NCBI RefSeq assembly: GCF_002835735.1
Contig: NZ_PISD01000016.1
Span: 1 to 64,000, forward strand
Length of the DNA: 64,000 nt
Origin: Cytobacillus horneckiae
Lineage (GTDB): Bacteria > Bacillota > Bacilli > Bacillales > Cytobacillaceae
Reading direction: 5' to 3'
Below are positions 1-8,936 of the stretch, in pieces. Both the position numbers and the translations under genes were made by a program. The notes under the pieces were generated by a model that was not told the origin of the DNA, did not search any database, and saw only the letters and a program-made list of their open reading frames with translations. Positions within the stretch are counted from its first letter, which is position 1. Every line of letters starts with the position of its first letter.

Positions 1-106
1 TGAATAAAGATGGTTTATTCCACTGAAGAGGATGGATGCCATGTTAATAAGTTAAATCAACCTTTTACTGATACAAATTGTTTTTCTAATGCAATATATT
101 TACAAA

Positions 107-149
107 ATAAAAAAGCCGTGCTACTCAATTTGTAGCTCGACTTTTTTAT
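107..149 (-). terminator. Rho-independent terminator of the plsY-GNAT/AT-ltaS operon
   Basis: The arms at 109-124 and 132-147 form a long stem around a 7-base loop. Read on the minus strand the right arm ends in a T run. It lies about 20 bases past the stop of the LtaS-like gene. Nothing else is recognised in bases 1-106. Confidence 0.85.
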
Positions 150-169
150 TTGTCTTTTTTTTCCTGTAC

Positions 170-2020
170 TTATTGCTTTTGTTTTAGGAATCTTAATAAA
201 TCTCCATAGATGATGTTGTCGGATAAGCTTAATTCTTCCCTGACAATTTTTTCATATTTTTCACACGAACCGTCCGAGATTGGTTTGCTATTTGATTTAT
301 TATAGCAAATATTATCCTGCATTACGTATTTATCATTTACGAATCCGCCATCCCGGAATACGACTGGATGGCTGCTAGATCTTGTAAATAAATTATGGCC
401 GAAAGACATGAGGTTATCTGTCTTAATACCTAATAAATGTAATAAGGTTGGGCGGATATCAACTTCTCCTCCAGGGATCGAAATGGTTTCACCTTCTAAA
501 CCTGGTATATGGATAATAACAGGCACTTGTCGGTATAATGTATGATTGATTGGACTATCGTCTTTGTTGAGAAATTCTGTCAAAGCGGGTTCATATTTTT
601 CGGAAATGCCATAATGATCTCCATACAGGATAAAAATTGTGTCTTCATACATTCCATTACTTTTTAGCTGCTCAAACAAGTGCTTGATTGCCTCATCCTG
701 ATATCTTACCGTCGTAACATAGCGATTTAAGACACTTTCATCAGTATCGGCCATTGATATCAACTGTTCCTCTTCACCTAAAAGAAACGGAAAATGATTG
801 GTAAGTGTAATCAGCTTTGCAAAATATGGAGTTGGTAAAGATTTCATATGTGTAACAGACTGTTCAAAAAATGGGATATCTAATATGCCATAATTTACTG
901 AGTTATCATCTGTTACTTCATAGTCATTTTTTGAAAAGAAACGGTCATAACCGAGAGTTTCGTACATTTGTTCACGATTCCAAAATGAAGCATCATTTCC
1001 ATGAAAGGAAGCGGAATAATATCCTCCATGATTTTTTAATAGCTTTTGCAAGCTGTTAAAGACATTATCTGGACGCCTGACAAATACTGAGCCTCCTGAT
1101 AGGGGGTACAAGCTTGTATCGATCATGAATTCCGAATCTGACGTCTTTCCTTGTGCAGTTTGGTCATAAATTTGATTAAAGTAAAAGCTTTCTTTAATTA
1201 AACTGTTCAAGAATGGGGTGATTTCTTTCCCGCCAACCTTTTGGTTGATGACGAAGTTTTGCGTTGATTCCATGCTAATCATGACAACATTCTTTCCTTT
1301 AGCTACGCCGAACAGGTCTGTTTCTTTATCTTTTTTTGCCGATATATATTCTTCCATTTTTCCTGTGTCTAAATGAGTGGCGATCACCCTGTCAATAGGA
1401 GGGCGGACGCCCATTAATATATCGTAGAAATGATAATTATAAGGGCCGATTGCTTTTACCATCTGTCCCCGATTGTACGAAGCAGTAAATAACGACGGAG
1501 AATGAATCCAGCCGATTGTTGCATTGATAATTAGAATGGATGCACTAATAGCAAAGTATATACTCTTCGTTTTCCGGCTTTCTGGTTCATAAGGAATATT
1601 TATTTTTCTAGCAAGCCAAGCAAAAAATAGGATATCTAAAAATAATAAAATATCCCAGCCGCTCATCAGCTCGAAAGTGCTAGGTCCAATCCCGCCTACA
1701 TTTTTGAACTGAAAGAGGATAGACACAGTAACATAATCTATATAAAAGCGATAATACAGAAGATCCCCATATAACAGGCCGGTCAAAAGAAGCATAGCAA
1801 AGAGCAGCCATTTCACGTTCACTGTTTTTGTTAAATAAACACTCAGCCCTATTAAAAGCATCAGCGATCCGATCGGATTTATAATAATCACAATCACATC
1901 AGTCCAAGAATGAATAGGCAAGCCAAACCCTAGAAAGGAAACCGCCACTGTTTTAGCCCACATACATAAAATGGCAAAGAAAATGAGATGTCTGCTCGTA
2001 AAGTCTTGATTAATTCTCAT
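170..2020 (-). CDS. LtaS-type lipoteichoic acid synthase / phosphoglycerol transferase
   Basis: This 616-residue membrane enzyme belongs to the LtaS family, which transfers glycerol-phosphate from phosphatidylglycerol to a lipid-anchored polymer outside the membrane. About five hydrophobic segments fill residues 10-175, followed by an extracellular sulfatase-fold domain. Expected catalytic and metal residues are visible: Glu251 in ISMES, Thr293 in QGKTSDSEF, and Asp468-His469 in YGDHYGIS. The FHGND and FWNRE segments at 339-350 are also typical. It is the last gene of a three-gene operon; its ATG overlaps the TAA of the upstream gene by one base. Bacillaceae carry several LtaS paralogues (LtaS, YfnI, YqgS, YvgJ), and the eye cannot say which this is. 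The operon context suggests a specialised paralogue acting on the lipid made by the two upstream genes; that is inference. Confidence 0.9.
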   Translation of the reverse strand: MRINQDFTSRHLIFFAILCMWAKTVAVSFLGFGLPIHSWTDVIVIIINPIGSLMLLIGLSVYLTKTVNVKWLLFAMLLLTGLLYGDLLYYRFYIDYVTVSILFQFKNVGGIGPSTFELMSGWDILLFLDILFFAWLARKINIPYEPESRKTKSIYFAISASILIINATIGWIHSPSLFTASYNRGQMVKAIGPYNYHFYDILMGVRPPIDRVIATHLDTGKMEEYISAKKDKETDLFGVAKGKNVVMISMESTQNFVINQKVGGKEITPFLNSLIKESFYFNQIYDQTAQGKTSDSEFMIDTSLYPLSGGSVFVRRPDNVFNSLQKLLKNHGGYYSASFHGNDASFWNREQMYETLGYDRFFSKNDYEVTDDNSVNYGILDIPFFEQSVTHMKSLPTPYFAKLITLTNHFPFLLGEEEQLISMADTDESVLNRYVTTVRYQDEAIKHLFEQLKSNGMYEDTIFILYGDHYGISEKYEPALTEFLNKDDSPINHTLYRQVPVIIHIPGLEGETISIPGGEVDIRPTLLHLLGIKTDNLMSFGHNLFTRSSSHPVVFRDGGFVNDKYVMQDNICYNKSNSKPISDGSCEKYEKIVREELSLSDNIIYGDLLRFLKQKQ

Positions 2021-3624
2021 TATAATGCCCTGCTATTAACCGAAAAGGCTTCCTTTGCATACGCCAATTCAGTTTGAAGAATTTGTAATTCATCCTCGCT
2101 ATGATGACCCATTAACGAAATTTGCAGCCAATTTCTATCAACTAAGTACTGACTTTCATAGCTAGTGTATATGTGTTTTTGCTTTAAGTAATCTCCTAGG
2201 TCTTTAGAAGACAGATTAGCTGGTAATTGGATGGTGATGATTCCGGGTGAGTAAGAGTCATCACCTGCAAATGGGTAGCTTTCCTTTTCAAGAAAGCGCC
2301 TAATGGCTGCAGCATTATTTTCTATATTTAATAGATTCATATTGTCCATAGCTACCCGTAGCGCTTTTACCAAATTTGATGAATGGGTAAATGGTACACT
2401 GTCAGTATTATGATATAGACCCAAATCCAAATATCGTGGAATATCCGGATTAGAAATGATTGGTTCACGATGGAAGATAATTGCTAAACCGGGATACGAT
2501 CCTAGACCCTTACCGCTTACGCTTGTAGCAAACAGTAGATTTTGAAAAGAAACGGGAATTATTCCTACGGAGCTGCATGCATCTACACATAGCTCAACTC
2601 CTGCTGTACTGCATAACTGTTCAATAGCAGGCAAATCAAACACATAGCCAGTGCTTGTTTCACAATGAACCGTCCATAACCATGTGATATCCGGATTGTC
2701 CATAAGAACCTGCCTGATTTCGATGAGATTAATAGGTTCATTCCACTGCTTTTCAATTGTTAGGTAGTTTAAATGAAACCGATCTGCATGATTTATGAGG
2801 CGGTAACCAAATTCACCTGCTGCCAAAATAAGCCCTTTTCCTCTCAATGATTGTAATTGGGCGGCGACGATGTCATTGGCAAGGGTACCTGTTCCTACAG
2901 CCAAATCAGTAAATTTTGCCCCAGTCAGACGGCTTAGCCGATTTTGTACTTCTTTCAATTCTTTAGTGAAAATTTGATCACGATGTGAAATCGAAGAAAA
3001 TGCTAAAGCCTCTTGGACAGCAGGATGCATCTGTACAGGTCCAGGTAAGAAACTAATCGGTTTTTTCGGTTTAGAAAACCTTGCTAACATTCTTTTAAAT
3101 ACTTTTGTAGAAGATTCAAACTGCTCTTTTGTAAGATACATTGGCTGAAATCTTGCTTGTCCTGATGCTACTATCTCTCCAAAAGGGATGAATCCAATTT
3201 TTTTATATAAAGGTATTTGTTTATCAACCCCAGAAATTAATGCCATATTATAATTATGCTCCAGGCAGTAGCTTACGAGCAGTTCGCATAATCTAAAAAA
3301 GACCGGGCTCATCCGAAAGCTTTCTTTGACTGATAAAAGCCTAATTTCACATGGACGAGCATCTGTTGGTAGAATTTCATCTAAATTTTCAATTTTTTGG
3401 TCAAGAGAAAACGGTCGCGTCGCTCGTACAGCAATCATTCCAACCACTTCATTTCTCCACTTTGCAATAATATAGGTGTTCTCTCCGTCGAACCTATCAA
3501 TCAATAGCTGTCGCTCATTTTGCCCATGCTGGGGAATTTCTTCTACAAAGGTTTTATAATTAAGCTGATAGATCTGTTCATATTCTTCTTGATCAGATGC
3601 AATTTTATAAATGAATTCCATCAT
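2020..3624 (-). CDS. GNAT (acyl-homoserine-lactone-synthase-like) fused to class V PLP aminotransferase
   Basis: This 534-residue protein has two domains. Residues 1-170 resemble the FeeM/LuxI/OlsB-like branch of GNAT N-acyltransferases (FVEEIP at 26-31, RFDGENTYIIA at 44-54, EIRLLSV at 93-99). Residues 190-530 are a fold-type I class V aminotransferase like serine-pyruvate or 2-aminoethylphosphonate aminotransferases, with FLPGPVQMHP at 192-201, Asp348 in DACSSVG for the pyridine nitrogen and the likely Schiff-base lysine Lys372 in SGKGLGS. The frame stays open to 3693, but the ATG at 3624 follows AGGAG at good spacing, so I start there. It overlaps the PlsY-like gene by 20 bases and touches the LtaS-like gene, implying translational coupling. 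A plausible job is making and N-acylating an amino compound; the substrate is unknown. Confidence 0.82.
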   Translation of the reverse strand: MMEFIYKIASDQEEYEQIYQLNYKTFVEEIPQHGQNERQLLIDRFDGENTYIIAKWRNEVVGMIAVRATRPFSLDQKIENLDEILPTDARPCEIRLLSVKESFRMSPVFFRLCELLVSYCLEHNYNMALISGVDKQIPLYKKIGFIPFGEIVASGQARFQPMYLTKEQFESSTKVFKRMLARFSKPKKPISFLPGPVQMHPAVQEALAFSSISHRDQIFTKELKEVQNRLSRLTGAKFTDLAVGTGTLANDIVAAQLQSLRGKGLILAAGEFGYRLINHADRFHLNYLTIEKQWNEPINLIEIRQVLMDNPDITWLWTVHCETSTGYVFDLPAIEQLCSTAGVELCVDACSSVGIIPVSFQNLLFATSVSGKGLGSYPGLAIIFHREPIISNPDIPRYLDLGLYHNTDSVPFTHSSNLVKALRVAMDNMNLLNIENNAAAIRRFLEKESYPFAGDDSYSPGIITIQLPANLSSKDLGDYLKQKHIYTSYESQYLVDRNWLQISLMGHHSEDELQILQTELAYAKEAFSVNSRAL

Positions 3625-4210
3625 TTTCACTCTCCTGAATGTTTTTCCGGTTGGTTTTAGAAATATGATTTGGTTTATGCATGAATAACACAATACCTGC
3701 CATTAAAGCGAAACCGATAACAAGTTGTTGTTGGTTTCCCAATAAATAGGCGCTTAAAGGAATGGAAAGTAATGCGATCAACCCTGAGACAGTGAATCGC
3801 TTGAATAATAGCGTAGTTATAGCCAGAATAGCTCCTGCAACAACGATCGTGTATGGCTCCAGATAAAGAGCGATTGCCAGAAACACAACAACACCTTTTC
3901 CACCACGGAAATTAAGTTGCACTGGCCAAATATGACCAAGTAGGAGGCCAAAACCACAAACGATCATAGCCACCACGTTATTGTCTAAAATTATTTGAGT
4001 TACCAGTAAAGCCAAAAATACTTTCAATGCATCTATAATGACTGTTACAATGAAAGCTTTTTTTCCAAAATACCTACCAGCATTTCTTGCACCAGCATTC
4101 CCGCTTCCGTGCGTTCTAATGTCAGTATTTTTGAAAATAACTCCTAAATAATAGGCGCCATTCACACACCCCAATGCATAGGACATGATAAATATGAGGA
4201 CATAAAGCAT
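3605..4210 (-). CDS. PlsY-like acyl-phosphate:glycerol-3-phosphate acyltransferase paralogue
   Basis: This 201-residue, five-to-seven-helix membrane protein carries the three PlsY motifs: GSGNAGARN at 35-43 (housekeeping enzymes usually read GSGNPGATN), FRGGKG at 101-106 and HKPN at 178-181. PlsY acylates glycerol-3-phosphate using acyl-phosphate. The ATG at 4210 is preferred over the upstream ATG at 4228, because GGAGAGG lies nine bases before 4210 and nothing similar precedes 4228. It is the first gene of the operon with the GNAT/aminotransferase fusion and an LtaS-like enzyme. The altered first motif and the company suggest a paralogue with a special acceptor; it could still be an ordinary PlsY. 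Confidence 0.85.
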   Translation of the reverse strand: MLYVLIFIMSYALGCVNGAYYLGVIFKNTDIRTHGSGNAGARNAGRYFGKKAFIVTVIIDALKVFLALLVTQIILDNNVVAMIVCGFGLLLGHIWPVQLNFRGGKGVVVFLAIALYLEPYTIVVAGAILAITTLLFKRFTVSGLIALLSIPLSAYLLGNQQQLVIGFALMAGIVLFMHKPNHISKTNRKNIQESENDGIHL

Positions 4211-4629
4211 ACCAACAATCCTCTCCATTGAATTTATGTATGCATAACTAGTTCTAAATCTGTGGTATGTTTTCCTTTATTTTTTTGTAATAGCAGTTTT
4301 TACTTTATCCAGTCTCAATTCAATAATATTAAGCAAACACGAATCTTCATAATTCAATTTACTTATTTCCATTTTATACAATGTAACATTACATTTAAAG
4401 TGAAATCATACAATAATCAAATTATTCTTTCTGAGTTTAGCAATTAAAACAGGTGATAAGATCGCTAAAGCAAAGCTGATTAGGTAGTTAATCCTGCTGC
4501 AGCATTACTTTGCTATTATTGGAATTTCTTGTATTATACTCTGATTCTATTAAATTTGTATTTTATTTACAATCATTTAGTTAAATATTTATAATTAATT
4601 GGGACTAGGAGGTGCGGTAAGTTATATAT

Positions 4630-4905
4630 CAGAAAACTTATGGCGAACTTATTTAACAAAAATAGGTGGGGAATGAACCGGCTTCGGACATGGGGTAGCT
4701 TCAGTTATCTCAATTCTCCTAGAATACAAAGCGAAATGGTACGGGAAACAAGTATTCTCCGTAACTAAGAGTTGCCCATCAAGTCAACGCTGTTCCTGTT
4801 GTGGCTAGCGGAATAAAGATATTAAAACTATAGAATGTGAAGGATTAGGTTTGTAGGAAATGAGTACAGACCGATTTAGAATAAAAATATTAATAAATTT
4901 ACTAT
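4630..4905 (+). pseudogene. tnpB: Decayed 3' end of an IS200/IS605-family tnpB
   Basis: From 4721 one frame reads [14 protein letters not shown], then SSQRCSCCG, a stop, then RNKDIKTIEC, another stop, and a degenerate TDRFRIKILINLL. This matches the TnpB C-terminus: the WYG strand, the PSSQxCSxCG zinc-finger half, and the HDRDxNAAxNIL motif. The second zinc-finger half is lost and at least one frameshift and two stops interrupt it. No transposase tnpA, terminal hairpins or complete ends are recognisable. It is a dead element fragment next to a recombinase gene. Confidence 0.7.
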
Positions 4906-5034
4906 AACCACAATTCAATATCAAATTAGATTTTTCAGAAGACAACAAACTATTGAAGAAAGAAGGGGAAATGCTCCAAGATTTATCATTATAACTCTTA
5001 TTACTCCGTAGTATTGTAGATGTGGGCAAGCTGT

Positions 5035-5135
5035 AACCGGACCAGCAGCCATTTACTGGTCCAACAACCATCACAGAATTAACAGGTGACACATATTTTA
5101 CCGGACTTACTGGATCATTTTGCAGTTTGATATCT
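5035..5135 (+). pseudogene. Possible collagen-like (TG-X triplet) remnant
   Basis: In one plus-strand frame, around 5050-5115, Thr recurs every third residue, often followed by Gly: TGP, TTI, TEL, TGD, TYF, TGL, TGS. That pattern looks like a decayed T-G-X collagen-like repeat of the kind found in exosporium or filament proteins of Bacillaceae. There is no intact start and the repeat is short, so chance cannot be excluded. Confidence 0.3.
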
Positions 5136-5172
5136 TTTCTGCCATTTGTCACTCTTAGGTCTACAGTATTCT

Positions 5173-6276
5173 TTATCTAAACAAATTAACTTTCTGAAGA
5201 TGTGTATAGGTTTGATCCTGGTTTACCCGCTCCAGATATACATTTGTCGTTGAAATATCCGCATGACCAGCCCAGTCTTTTACTACTGCAAGCGGCACAT
5301 CATTCTCAAGCAGCATCGTTACAAAAGTATGCCTGAACCAGTGTGGCGATACACTAGACTGCTTTCCTGCAAGATGAACTGCTTCCTTTACAATTTTATA
5401 TAAACTTGCATATGTTAATCTTTTTTTCTCTGTATGCAGTTCCTTTTTATTATAAATTGAAAAGAGAAGAGGGCTCGTATCTTCAGGATCGATTTCAGTA
5501 GGCTCTTCTATACTTCTTCGATAATCCATTAAAATAGCTACTGTTTCCTCACGAATAGGAATAGATCGGTGTTTTTGTCCTTTCCCGATAACGTCGGCAT
5601 ATAAAAAGCCTTGACGATTATAGCGAAAGCTTCCCCAATTTAAGCTTAATAGCTCACTTGCACGGATACCAGTCGTATAAAGAAGATAAGCAATCAATAA
5701 GTTGCGTTTCTCTAATGGCTCCTGATTCTTGCGTGCTTTGACTATTTTAGGAAAGCATGCAATTAATTGCTCCGCATCCTTCTGATTTAATTCTCTCACT
5801 TGTGGCCGCATTTGAGTCTCTTTTATTATATAATGTCCCTTTTTTGAAGATGGCTTAGATATCCAAGTTGAGAGATGGGCTTTATAGAATTGAGTTTCAT
5901 ATCCAAATTCCAGTAAACGCCGAAAGAATTCTAATTTTCGAATGGCTGATTTTGCTGCATATTTTTCTTTTATGTACCGATTATATGCTTTCACTTCAGG
6001 GAAGCCGATGTCACGAAAAGCCAATTGATGCTCTGATAAATAAATGAGCAATGTTTTCGCATCTGATCGATAAGCTTTTAATGTGTGAGGGGAGAGCTGT
6101 TTATTTGTTGTTAAAATTTTCTCTATAAAAAACATTTCTAACAAATCTTGATCAGAGCTATCAGCAAGAGAGAGGTTGCGATTCTCATCTAGCAGATTGT
6201 GAGACGCTAATTTATTTTGTAAGTCATGCAAATATTGTTCATTTGTAATCTTTTGAAGATGGATGATTTCATTCAT
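5173..6276 (-). CDS. Tyrosine recombinase (phage-integrase family)
   Basis: This is a 367-residue site-specific recombinase. A SAM-like core-binding domain spans about residues 43-130. The catalytic domain has the full set: Arg205 in TGIRASELL, the lysine of GKGQKHR (232-235), His312 and Arg315 in PHWFRHTF, His338 in GHADISTT and the nucleophile Tyr347 in NVYLER. A GAGGAG site nine bases before the ATG supports the start. It is monocistronic, next to a decayed tnpB, with an inverted repeat 45-75 bases upstream. It resembles XerC/D/S-like chromosomal recombinases in length, but no att sites, excisionase or phage genes are visible, so its target is unknown. Confidence 0.88.
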   Translation of the reverse strand: MNEIIHLQKITNEQYLHDLQNKLASHNLLDENRNLSLADSSDQDLLEMFFIEKILTTNKQLSPHTLKAYRSDAKTLLIYLSEHQLAFRDIGFPEVKAYNRYIKEKYAAKSAIRKLEFFRRLLEFGYETQFYKAHLSTWISKPSSKKGHYIIKETQMRPQVRELNQKDAEQLIACFPKIVKARKNQEPLEKRNLLIAYLLYTTGIRASELLSLNWGSFRYNRQGFLYADVIGKGQKHRSIPIREETVAILMDYRRSIEEPTEIDPEDTSPLLFSIYNKKELHTEKKRLTYASLYKIVKEAVHLAGKQSSVSPHWFRHTFVTMLLENDVPLAVVKDWAGHADISTTNVYLERVNQDQTYTHLQKVNLFR

Positions 6277-6320
6277 GATTAAATACTCCTCATCTAGTTG
6301 ACGATAATCTTGTTATGTAT

Positions 6321-6349
6321 AGTAAAGATAATGCCTAATTATCTTTACT
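6321..6349. repeat. Perfect 12-bp inverted repeat upstream of the recombinase
   Basis: The arms 6321-6332 and 6338-6349 are exact reverse complements around a 5-base spacer. Counted as 11-bp arms they leave a 7-base core, which is the geometry of a tyrosine-recombinase core site. It could instead be an operator for the recombinase gene. GATAAT-like copies flank it at about 6303 and 6363. The rest of 6350-6685 shows only an 8-bp inverted repeat at 6417-6424/6470-6477 and no supportable gene. Confidence 0.6.
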
Positions 6350-6685
6350 TATAGTTTATCATAGATAATTAGTCTAATATAAGGAAAAATAACTTGTTTT
6401 TTCCTTGCTTGAAATTCGCTCTGTGACGAAATTAGTTTTGAAGAAATGGATCATTACTCACTAAATGCAACAGAGCGCACGATCTTAAAAAGAAGCAATC
6501 GCCCGTCGGCAATACAAGCACAATAGGTTAATCGATGTAGTAAAGGAGCATTTTTGAAATATAAGAAAATAAACATAGACAATAAGATAAGTCATATAAA
6601 GGAATGGAAAATGTCTAAAACGCTTTTTTCATAGAAACATTTTAGGGAGAAAGATGAAGCATTCTAAGAGTGTGTAGAAAAAGTA

Positions 6686-6724
6686 TATAAAAAATAGCAA
6701 CCAAGATAGAATGGTCGCTATTTT
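6686..6724 (-). terminator. Terminator of the phosphodiesterase-like lipoprotein gene
   Basis: The arms 6691-6703 and 6712-6724 pair over 13 bases with one mismatch. On the minus strand they are followed by a T-rich tract. The hairpin starts four bases past the stop codon of the minus-strand gene. Confidence 0.75.
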
Positions 6725-6727
6725 GAT

Positions 6728-8317
6728 TTATTCATTTTTCGCGTTATCAAAAAGATTTAATGTCCATTGTTTTAAATCTACCATACGTAAATGATCGATG
6801 CGCTGGTTCATCTCTGTTACAATAATTGGTGCAAGAGAGTCATCTTTATGCATTGAGCCATGTGCACCACCGCCTGTATGCTGAGGGGAACTTTCACCAA
6901 TAAATTCGTATCCAGGTTTAGCATCTAATATAATAAAATCACCTTTTTGAGAATACATTGCACCATACAATCTTGCTAATGCATCTGGATAGTTACCATA
7001 TTGGATTCTATTGTTATTGTCTATTGTTAAATCAAGTATGGAACTATCTCCATCTACGCTCCAGGTTTGATTGTAAATATCATTAAATTTTCCTCCGGGT
7101 TTAAATTGAAGGGTATTTGCATCTGCTTTTCCTGAAACGACTTGAACTTTTCCATTCTCCTTCCACGCAATCCAAGCGATTCGTTCATCTGCTTTCAACT
7201 TACTCAAAATATCTTGGAGTGATATACTCTGTTTAATTTTATAAACATATGCCATCCTTTCATTCGCTGTAATAGCTAATTCATCACTTTTGTTAACTTT
7301 TTCTCCAAGCTTTAATATACTGTAATTAGACAGAGCGGAACTTAAATTTATTAATGCTTCTTCTTTGTCATCATTGACTGAAGACTGCTTGCTGTCGCCA
7401 ATGATCATCCAAGTAATTCCATTTAATGCCTCGTCCCAATTCGGAAATGCATTTAATATATTTTGTAGTTGTTTATCAAGCTTCTCAATCCCCTTAATTG
7501 TCTTTGGTCCGTTTTTATGAACGGTATGATCATTTATTGGAAAATAGATAATTGTAAAATCTGGAAGGTTATTTTTTTCTAATAGGTAAATTAATTCCTC
7601 AGCTCCAAATGAATCATTGAATCCCAATCGGTGAACTAAATGATTGTTTTTTTCATCCTGATGGATTAATGCACCCAATGATAAAATCTTTGGTCCAAGC
7701 GTATTATAATGATCTGGCAACCCGGTTGTTTTCTCTATAATCTCTGGAATTTTAAGTTCATGTTTATAGTTCCCCCGATAAATAATAGTGTTAATAGACG
7801 CAGATGATCTTCCTCTTTTTTCTAATGCCTCGTGAATCGTTTCTACATGCGGGCTAAGATCCACATTATTAAATTGATATATAGCATCTTCAGCAAACTG
7901 AGTTGCCCCAATCTTCATCATTTCGAAGAAGCCATTTCCATAATTAATCATCCGTTCCTGGTCTTTGTTATACCAGACTAAGCCTGGAATTTTATGTTCA
8001 TTAGGATAGGTGCCTGTTATTAATGAACTATCAATAGTAACTGACATCGTAGGATAGGCACTGACTAATTGATTACTATAGCGTCCATGATTCATAAAAA
8101 AGGCAAGAGCTGGTGCTTTATTTTCTTCAATTGCTTTCTTTAAAGATTCATCCATTAATGAATCAATTACAAGAAGGATGACTTTAGGGGTAGATGTGGT
8201 TTTGGTTTGAATGACATTGGGAACATCCTGAACTTTCAATTCATCATCTTTTTGAAACGTACAGCCAATCATTAATAAGATAGTAAGGCAAGCAATATAA
8301 ATGACTCGAAATCCCAT
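6728..8317 (-). CDS. Alkaline-phosphatase-superfamily lipoprotein (type I phosphodiesterase/nucleotide pyrophosphatase-like)
   Basis: The 529-residue protein begins with a lipoprotein signal peptide (lipobox LMIGC, Cys19), so it should sit on the outer face of the membrane. The sulfatase/alkaline-phosphatase-type metal site is visible: VILLVIDS near residue 45, a PTMS nucleophile segment near residue 90 (Thr as nucleophile), NDHTVHKNG near 263, IIGDS near 309, and a late HTGGGAHGS. This most resembles phosphodiesterase/nucleotide pyrophosphatase relatives. A GGTGG site seven bases before the ATG supports the start. The substrate could be a nucleotide or a phospholipid head group. It lies 60 bases downstream of a co-directional PAP2 phosphatase, so the two may be co-transcribed. 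Confidence 0.8.
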   Translation of the reverse strand: MGFRVIYIACLTILLMIGCTFQKDDELKVQDVPNVIQTKTTSTPKVILLVIDSLMDESLKKAIEENKAPALAFFMNHGRYSNQLVSAYPTMSVTIDSSLITGTYPNEHKIPGLVWYNKDQERMINYGNGFFEMMKIGATQFAEDAIYQFNNVDLSPHVETIHEALEKRGRSSASINTIIYRGNYKHELKIPEIIEKTTGLPDHYNTLGPKILSLGALIHQDEKNNHLVHRLGFNDSFGAEELIYLLEKNNLPDFTIIYFPINDHTVHKNGPKTIKGIEKLDKQLQNILNAFPNWDEALNGITWMIIGDSKQSSVNDDKEEALINLSSALSNYSILKLGEKVNKSDELAITANERMAYVYKIKQSISLQDILSKLKADERIAWIAWKENGKVQVVSGKADANTLQFKPGGKFNDIYNQTWSVDGDSSILDLTIDNNNRIQYGNYPDALARLYGAMYSQKGDFIILDAKPGYEFIGESSPQHTGGGAHGSMHKDDSLAPIIVTEMNQRIDHLRMVDLKQWTLNLFDNAKNE

Positions 8318-8378
8318 CGTTATTCCACCTACTTATGATAATTTTCATTGTGGTCTAAGTTTTACAGATTAGCTTGCT

Positions 8379-8882
8379 TTAAGACATTTTATTCGTTTTT
8401 ACTTTATCTAAAACAATACTGGTCAACATACCAATGAAAGCGCTCCCTATAATATCTGCTGGATAATGATGGCCCACCCAAATACGGGAGAATCCGGTAA
8501 GAGAGGATAATAGCATCATAATTATTCCCAATACGCGATCATAAAGGTAGATAGCCGTAGAAATTGCAAATACTAGAAGTGTATGCTTGCTTGGAAAAGT
8601 AGAATCTCTTTTTGCTGGAACGAGAATGCCTACTCGGTGTTTCACAAACGGTCGGGGTTTAAAGTAGACTGCTTTTATTAAGGTGTTTAAAATTATTGTA
8701 ATTCCCGCTGCTTTCAATGCAAGATATGATACTTTTTTGGAGGAATCATTCTTAAACCACATGAAAATCAAGATAACAATAAACAAGTAACGAATTTTAT
8801 TGGTTACTAATATCATTAACATATCCATCAGGGGACAGTGACCCCGCGCCCATTTGTTTGAATCAAATATTTTAGTGTACAT
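8379..8882 (-). CDS. PAP2-family membrane phosphatase
   Basis: This 167-residue membrane protein has the three phosphatase motifs of the PAP2/BcrC family: KAVYFKPRP, FPSKH and SRIWVGHHYPAD. The middle motif usually reads PSGH, or PSDH in BcrC-like enzymes; here it is PSKH, with the key Ser and His kept. Such enzymes remove phosphate from undecaprenyl pyrophosphate, phosphatidic acid or phosphatidylglycerophosphate at the outer membrane face. AAAGGAG precedes the ATG at good spacing. It lies upstream of the phosphodiesterase-like lipoprotein in the same direction. The exact lipid substrate is unknown. Confidence 0.82.
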   Translation of the reverse strand: MYTKIFDSNKWARGHCPLMDMLMILVTNKIRYLFIVILIFMWFKNDSSKKVSYLALKAAGITIILNTLIKAVYFKPRPFVKHRVGILVPAKRDSTFPSKHTLLVFAISTAIYLYDRVLGIIMMLLSSLTGFSRIWVGHHYPADIIGSAFIGMLTSIVLDKVKTNKMS

Positions 8883-8916
8883 TTAATGTTTCTCCTTTTA
8901 TACAGATGCTTATAAT

Positions 8917-8936
8917 TTTCCCTCTGTCGAGGGAAA
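8917..8936. repeat. 8-bp perfect hairpin in the PAP2 leader
   Basis: The arms 8917-8924 and 8929-8936 are exact complements around a 4-base loop, 35 bases before the PAP2 start. No T run follows on either strand, so an operator or 5' UTR structure is likelier than a terminator. The remainder of 8937-9403 shows nothing I can support as a gene. Confidence 0.4.

Noticed and set aside
4262..4447. 61-residue plus-strand frame in the leader of the lipid operon
   Set aside because: Its AT-rich, Phe/Ile-rich composition and lack of a ribosome site suggest chance.
4805..5152. 115-residue minus-strand frame
   Set aside because: It lies opposite the tnpB and collagen-like remnants, with no start signals.
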